From an uncultured Acidimicrobiia bacterium (GTDB taxonomy: Bacteria > Actinomycetota > Acidimicrobiia > IMCC26256 > CALEDW01), in assembly GCA_937949585.1 (NCBI GenBank), contig CALEDW010000137.1, forward strand, positions 1-15,589: 15,589 bases of DNA. The letters run 5' to 3'. The notes below the pieces were generated by a model that saw only the letters and a program-made list of their open reading frames with translations, searched no databases and had not been told where the DNA came from. Positions 12,961-15,589 of this stretch are shown here, one piece after another (the stretch's first letter is position 1; every line of letters starts with the position of its first letter). Both the position numbers and the translations under genes were made by a program.

Positions 12961-13254
12961 GTGCAGGAGGTGATCCGGATCGAGATCGTGGTGGACTCCC
13001 TCGACGCCGAGGGGCTGCTCGCCGACCTCGAACGCATCGGCGTCCACGACTACACGGCGATCAAAGGCGTGTTCGGCCGGGGCAGCCGGGGTCGGCGGGG
13101 CGGCGACCTGTTCTCGGGGGTGTTCGACAACACGATGGTGCTGGTGGCGGTGGACCCCGACCTCGCCGACCGGGTGGTGGACACGGTCCGTCCGCTCCTG
13201 GCGGCCCGGGGCGGGCTGTGCCTGGTGAGCGAGGCCCGCTCGGTGCGCCACTGA
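12961..13254 (+). CDS. sbtB: SbtB-like PII signalling protein
   Basis: A 97-residue PII-superfamily protein with a ferredoxin-like fold: strand IRIEIVVDS, helix AEGLLADLERIG, strand YTAIKGVFG, a basic Gly/Arg-rich T-loop (about 36-56, FGRGSRGRRGGDLFSG), strand NTMVLVAVD, helix DRVVDTVRPLLA and a last strand GLCLVSEARSV. SbtB proteins bind adenyl nucleotides (cAMP, AMP, ADP, ATP) and gate the partner transporter SbtA from the cytoplasm. The position just after sbtA makes that partnership very likely. The protein ends directly after the last strand and so lacks the Cys-containing C-terminal R-loop known from Synechocystis SbtB. There is no tyrosine in the T-loop for uridylylation. The start was chosen from the Shine-Dalgarno. 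It is co-directional with sbtA, with no promoter seen between. Confidence 0.82.
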   Translation: MQEVIRIEIVVDSLDAEGLLADLERIGVHDYTAIKGVFGRGSRGRRGGDLFSGVFDNTMVLVAVDPDLADRVVDTVRPLLAARGGLCLVSEARSVRH

Positions 13255-13259
13255 CCGGG

Positions 13260-13299
13260 CGCCCGCGCCGCCCCCCCGGGCGGACGCGGCCCGCGGGCC
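13260..13299. terminator. GC-rich stem and palindrome between convergent genes
   Basis: CGCCCG (13260-13265) can pair with CGGGCG (13277-13282) around 11 nt. The perfect 12-bp palindrome GGCCCGCGGGCC follows at 13288-13299. They fill the 49-bp gap between the ends of sbtB and the PIG-V-like gene. No T-run is present. A two-way terminator is plausible, but base composition alone favours such stems. Confidence 0.35.
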
Positions 13300-13303
13300 C
13301 CAC

Positions 13304-14458
13304 TCAGGGCACGTACACCCCGAGGAAGGCCAGAACCGCGTAGCCGCTCAGCGCCGCACCGGCGAGCGCATAGACGCCTCGCCGTACCTGTGTCGCGGCG
13401 GGGAGCGGGGCGGCGAGGAGCGTCGCGGCGGCGAGCACGAGCGGGAACGCACCCAGCGCGTACCGCTCGAAGGAGTCGAGGTTCTCCGACACCGCCGCCG
13501 CGGTGAGCACGACCGCGGCGTACGCGGGATACGAGACGGGCAGCCGCCGGGCGCAGACCGCCAGGAGCGCCACGGTGAGCAGCAGCCACACGGCGTGCAG
13601 GCCGGTGCCGACCCGGTCGCCCGACGCCAACCCCCCGAACGCGTCGGCGACGGTGGTGAACGGGTCGCGGAACTCGCCTTTGAAGCCGGGCCGGGTCTGC
13701 ACGGTGTAGGGCAGCCAGGGGTCGCCGAACCGGGTCCCCACCCAGCTCAGGAACCCGGCGGTGCCCACCAGCGGGCCGGCCACCGCCACGGCCCGGGCCG
13801 CCCACTGCGTGCTCCTCGCGGCGCGCCGTCCCCGGGTCGCCTCGATCGCCGCCGGCACCGCCAGCAGGAACCCGGTCGGCCGGCTCAGCCCGGCGATCAC
13901 ACCGAGCCCGCCCGCCACCCACCAGGCCCGGCGGCGTAGGGCCAGGAACACCCCGACCGAGAGCGCGAGCGACACCGCCTCGGCGTAGCCCATGACGAGC
14001 ACGAACCCGGCCGGCCACAGCTGCAGCAGCCAGGCCGCGTGGCCGGCGGCCGGCCGGTCGAGGCCTTCGCGCCGGGCCAGGGCCCAGAGCCCGGCTGCGG
14101 CGGCGAGCGCGGCAAGGTTGGCCACCACCACCGACGGCCACGCCGGGTCGAGGACCCCCAGCCCCCCGGCCCGGGCGAGGCCGGCCTGCAACGGGAAGAA
14201 CCGCACCGCCTCCTCGCCGAGCGCCCCGTAGCCGCGCCGGGCGATGTCGATGTACCAGGCCGCGTCCCAGCCCCGGAGTCCGGCCGCGGCCGCCGTGCGG
14301 GCGGCCTCGCCGACGTCGTCGAGCCGGTCGGCGAGGAAGCGGGCGAGGGCCAGCGCGCCGGCCACCAGCACCCGGGCGGTCACCCAGCCGCCCAGCGCTG
14401 CAACCAGCGCCTCGGGGACGCGCACCCGCGCCGGGTCGGGTGGGTGCGCCGGAGTCAT
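13304..14458 (-). CDS. PIG-V-like integral membrane mannosyltransferase (GT-C)
   Basis: A 384-residue polytopic membrane protein with about eight or more hydrophobic segments. Features match the PIG-V / GPI-mannosyltransferase-2-like family found in actinobacteria. These include a large first extracytoplasmic loop with RGWDAAWYIDIARRGYG (62-78), where Asp65 is the likely GT-C catalytic acid, then RFFPLQAGLAR (87-97), WPAGFVLVMGYAEA, GLSRPTG, and SENLDSFERYALGAFPLVL near the C-terminus. Such enzymes transfer a sugar from a polyprenyl-phosphate donor to a glycolipid or glycoprotein on the outer side of the membrane; donor and acceptor here are unknown. The ATG at 14458 has a weak GAGGCT hexamer 8 nt upstream and no Shine-Dalgarno. 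It is divergent from the MaoC gene, with only 49 bp between starts, so their promoters must overlap. It converges on sbtB. Confidence 0.83.
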   Translation of the reverse strand: MTPAHPPDPARVRVPEALVAALGGWVTARVLVAGALALARFLADRLDDVGEAARTAAAAGLRGWDAAWYIDIARRGYGALGEEAVRFFPLQAGLARAGGLGVLDPAWPSVVVANLAALAAAAGLWALARREGLDRPAAGHAAWLLQLWPAGFVLVMGYAEAVSLALSVGVFLALRRRAWWVAGGLGVIAGLSRPTGFLLAVPAAIEATRGRRAARSTQWAARAVAVAGPLVGTAGFLSWVGTRFGDPWLPYTVQTRPGFKGEFRDPFTTVADAFGGLASGDRVGTGLHAVWLLLTVALLAVCARRLPVSYPAYAAVVLTAAAVSENLDSFERYALGAFPLVLAAATLLAAPLPAATQVRRGVYALAGAALSGYAVLAFLGVYVP

Positions 14459-14465
14459 GCGTCGC

Positions 14466-14471
14466 TAGCCT
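14466..14471 (+). promoter_or_regulatory. -10 element for the MaoC gene
   Basis: TAGCCT predicts a start near 14478 and a 30-nt leader. On the other strand the same bases contribute to the weak GAGGCT element of the PIG-V-like gene, so the two divergent promoters share sequence. Confidence 0.45.
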
Positions 14472-14494
14472 CGCGCGCCGATCCGTCCCGGCTC

Positions 14495-14499
14495 AGGAG
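14495..14499 (+). promoter_or_regulatory. Shine-Dalgarno of the MaoC gene
   Basis: AGGAG stands 8 nt before the ATG at 14508 and confirms that start. Confidence 0.65.
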
Positions 14500-14507
14500 C
14501 GAACCGC

Positions 14508-15038
14508 ATGACCGTCCACGAGCGCCCCTTCGGCCGCTACTTCGAGGACTTCGAGGTGGGCGACGTCTACCGGCACTGGCCCGGCAAGACGATCACCGAG
14601 TACGACGACCACCTCTTCTGCATGATCACGATGAACCACCATCCGCTGCACACCGACGCCTGGTACGCGGAGACCCAGACCCAGTTCGGGCGCAACGTGG
14701 TGGTCGGCAACCTCGTGTACTCGGTGGTGCTGGGAATGAGCGTCCCCGACGTGAGCGGCTCGGCGGTCGCCAACCTCGAGGTGGAGTCGCTCCAGCACCG
14801 CCGCCCCACCTTCCACGGGGACACGATCTATGCCGAGACCCGGGTGCTGGACAAGCGAGAGTCGTCGTCGAAACCGGACCGGGGTGTGGTGACGGTGGAG
14901 ACGTTCGGCTACAACCAGCGGGGCGAGGAGGTCTGCTACTTCCGGCGCAAGGTGATGGTCCTCAAGCGCGACGCCGCCCCGGACCGTCTCCGTCCCTACG
15001 ACACCGGGCCGGCGGCTCCGGCCACCGCCGGCGGCTGA
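14508..15038 (+). CDS. MaoC-family hotdog hydratase, candidate mesaconyl-CoA hydratase
   Basis: A 176-residue single-hotdog enzyme of the MaoC / R-specific hydratase family. FEDFEVGDVYRHWPGKTITE (12-31) and the hydratase loop TMNHHPLHTDAWYA (41-54) are followed by FGRNVVVGNLVYSVVLGMS (60-78), RRPTFHGDTIYAETRVLDKR (98-117) and FGYNQRGEEVCYFRRKVMV (133-151). His48 matches the catalytic His. The usual catalytic Asp of GDxNPxH is Asn43 here; similar MaoC proteins encoded near CitE-like lyases in actinobacteria carry related sequences, as far as I recall. The candidate role is hydration of mesaconyl-CoA to beta-methylmalyl-CoA, which would link the mcd-like dehydrogenase and the CoA lyase of this window. 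Hydration of another branched enoyl-CoA, as in leucine breakdown, is the alternative. The HIT gene follows 16 nt downstream, suggesting co-transcription. Confidence 0.82.
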   Translation: MTVHERPFGRYFEDFEVGDVYRHWPGKTITEYDDHLFCMITMNHHPLHTDAWYAETQTQFGRNVVVGNLVYSVVLGMSVPDVSGSAVANLEVESLQHRRPTFHGDTIYAETRVLDKRESSSKPDRGVVTVETFGYNQRGEEVCYFRRKVMVLKRDAAPDRLRPYDTGPAAPATAGG

Positions 15039-15054
15039 GCCCGGCAGCGTCGGC

Positions 15055-15498
15055 GTGGCGGCCGGGCCGCGCCCCTGCACCTTCTGTGAGGTCGTGTCCG
15101 GTGCCCGGCCGGCTCATCACGTGCTCGCCGGCGGACCGGTGCGGGCCTTTCTCGACCACCGGCCCCTGTTCCCCGGCCACGTCCTGGTGGTGCCGGCCCG
15201 CCACGTCGAGCACCTCAACGTGCTGCCCGACGAGCTGATCGGACCGCTGTGGTCGACGGTGCGCGCCGTGTCGCGGGCGGTGGTCGCGGCGCTGGGCGCG
15301 CAGGGCACCTTCACCGCCACGAACACGGTGGTGAGCCAGAGTGTGCCGCACCTGCACGTGCACGTGGTGCCCCGCCGTCGCGGTGACGGGCTGCGCGGCT
15401 TCTTCTGGCCCCGCCACCCCTACCCGGACGAGGCGGACGCGGCGGCGACGGCGGCCCGCCTGGCCGAGGCGGTCGGAACCGAGCTCAGCGGGTGCTGA
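15055..15498 (+). CDS. HIT-family nucleotide hydrolase/transferase
   Basis: A 147-residue HIT (histidine triad) protein. CTFCEVVSG (8-16) supplies Cys8 and Cys11, which with His50 and His99 probably form the structural zinc site seen in many HIT proteins. The motif PHLHVHVVP carries the triad His99, His101 and His103; His101 is the expected nucleophile. LDHRPLFPGHVLVVPARHVE is the usual phosphate-side strand pair. HIT enzymes cleave nucleoside phosphoramidates or dinucleotides such as Ap4A in the cytoplasm. The GTG at 15055, 16 nt after the MaoC stop, is the only start that keeps the zinc-site Cys pair. No clear Shine-Dalgarno precedes it, so translational coupling is likely. The last 14 nt overlap the converging gene fragment at 15485. 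Confidence 0.88.
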   Translation: MAAGPRPCTFCEVVSGARPAHHVLAGGPVRAFLDHRPLFPGHVLVVPARHVEHLNVLPDELIGPLWSTVRAVSRAVVAALGAQGTFTATNTVVSQSVPHLHVHVVPRRRGDGLRGFFWPRHPYPDEADAAATAARLAEAVGTELSGC

Positions 15499-15589
15499 GC
15501 AGCAGCGCCGCGATCGCCAGCGCCGCCGCGAGCACGAGGACGATCACCCCGAAGGTCGGCTGCGGCACCGGGTTCCCGGGCCGGCGCGC
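15485..15589 (-). CDS. C-terminal end of a membrane protein (cut by window edge)
   Basis: From the right edge, an open frame on the minus strand gives 34 residues and stops at 15485. It reads ARRPGNPVPQPTFG, then VIVLVLAAALAIAALLL, then STR. A polar Pro-rich stretch, a single hydrophobic helix of 17-20 residues and a short basic end resemble a C-terminal membrane anchor. The upstream part is outside the window, so the family is unknown. It overlaps the end of the HIT gene tail to tail by 14 nt. A chance frame cannot be excluded, but hydrophobicity and termination argue for a real gene. Confidence 0.45.
   Translation of the reverse strand, partial: ARRPGNPVPQPTFGVIVLVLAAALAIAALLLSTR

Noticed and set aside
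8895..13037. A 1380-codon open frame on the minus strand opposite the SDR, aminotransferase and SbtA genes
   Set aside because: It is antisense to three well-supported genes, crosses the tandem repeat and has Pro/Arg/Gly/His-rich composition with no domain pattern. Long antisense frames are expected in DNA with such high third-position GC.

Overview
The window is very GC-rich (roughly 70% or more by eye), with strong G/C third-position bias, GTG starts and many apparently leaderless genes. Together with the gene families seen, this points to a high-GC actinobacterium. Acidimicrobiia or a relative is my best guess, but no marker gene is present to settle it. There are no RNA genes, insertion sequences, phage genes or CRISPR arrays. 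The window looks like compact chromosomal metabolic DNA.

Layout. 1-182 (-): start of an MBL-fold hydrolase, cut by the window edge. 246-1187 (+): CitE/malyl-CoA-lyase-family enzyme. 1230-1949 (-): phosphonatase-like HAD hydrolase. 2010-2529 (+): enoyl-CoA hydratase pseudogene that has lost its middle. 2704-4329 (-): long acyl-CoA dehydrogenase resembling (2S)-methylsuccinyl-CoA dehydrogenase. 4374-5507 (-): membrane-anchored SGNH/DUF459 hydrolase. 5600-7513 (-): ABC exporter half-transporter. 7666-8838 (+): ordinary acyl-CoA dehydrogenase. 8961-9058: seven 14-bp tandem repeats in the leader of an SDR gene (9072-9860, +). 10002-11741 (+): class III aminotransferase with a C-terminal SCP2-like domain. 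11871-12866 and 12961-13254 (+): SbtA-type bicarbonate transporter and SbtB-like PII protein. 13304-14458 (-): PIG-V-like membrane glycosyltransferase. 14508-15038 (+): MaoC hydratase. 15055-15498 (+): HIT protein. 15485-15589 (-): tail of a membrane protein, cut by the window edge.

How the genes may work together. The CoA lyase, the methylsuccinyl-CoA-dehydrogenase-like enzyme and the MaoC hydratase match three consecutive late steps of the ethylmalonyl-CoA pathway (methylsuccinyl-CoA to mesaconyl-CoA to beta-methylmalyl-CoA to glyoxylate plus propionyl-CoA). The pathway's diagnostic enzymes (Ccr, Ecm) are not in the window, and the three genes are separate transcription units. A leucine/itaconate-type role remains possible. 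The second acyl-CoA dehydrogenase, the SDR and the dead crotonase add to a general acyl-CoA character. SbtA-SbtB is a bicarbonate-uptake and control module. It could feed carboxylases, but that link is inference.

Regulation. A recurring -10 hexamer, TA(C/G)(C/G)(C/G)T or close to it, lies 6-7 nt before several start codons that lack a Shine-Dalgarno. Other genes (SDR, aminotransferase, SbtB, MaoC) have clear Shine-Dalgarno sequences. These signals were used to choose starts.
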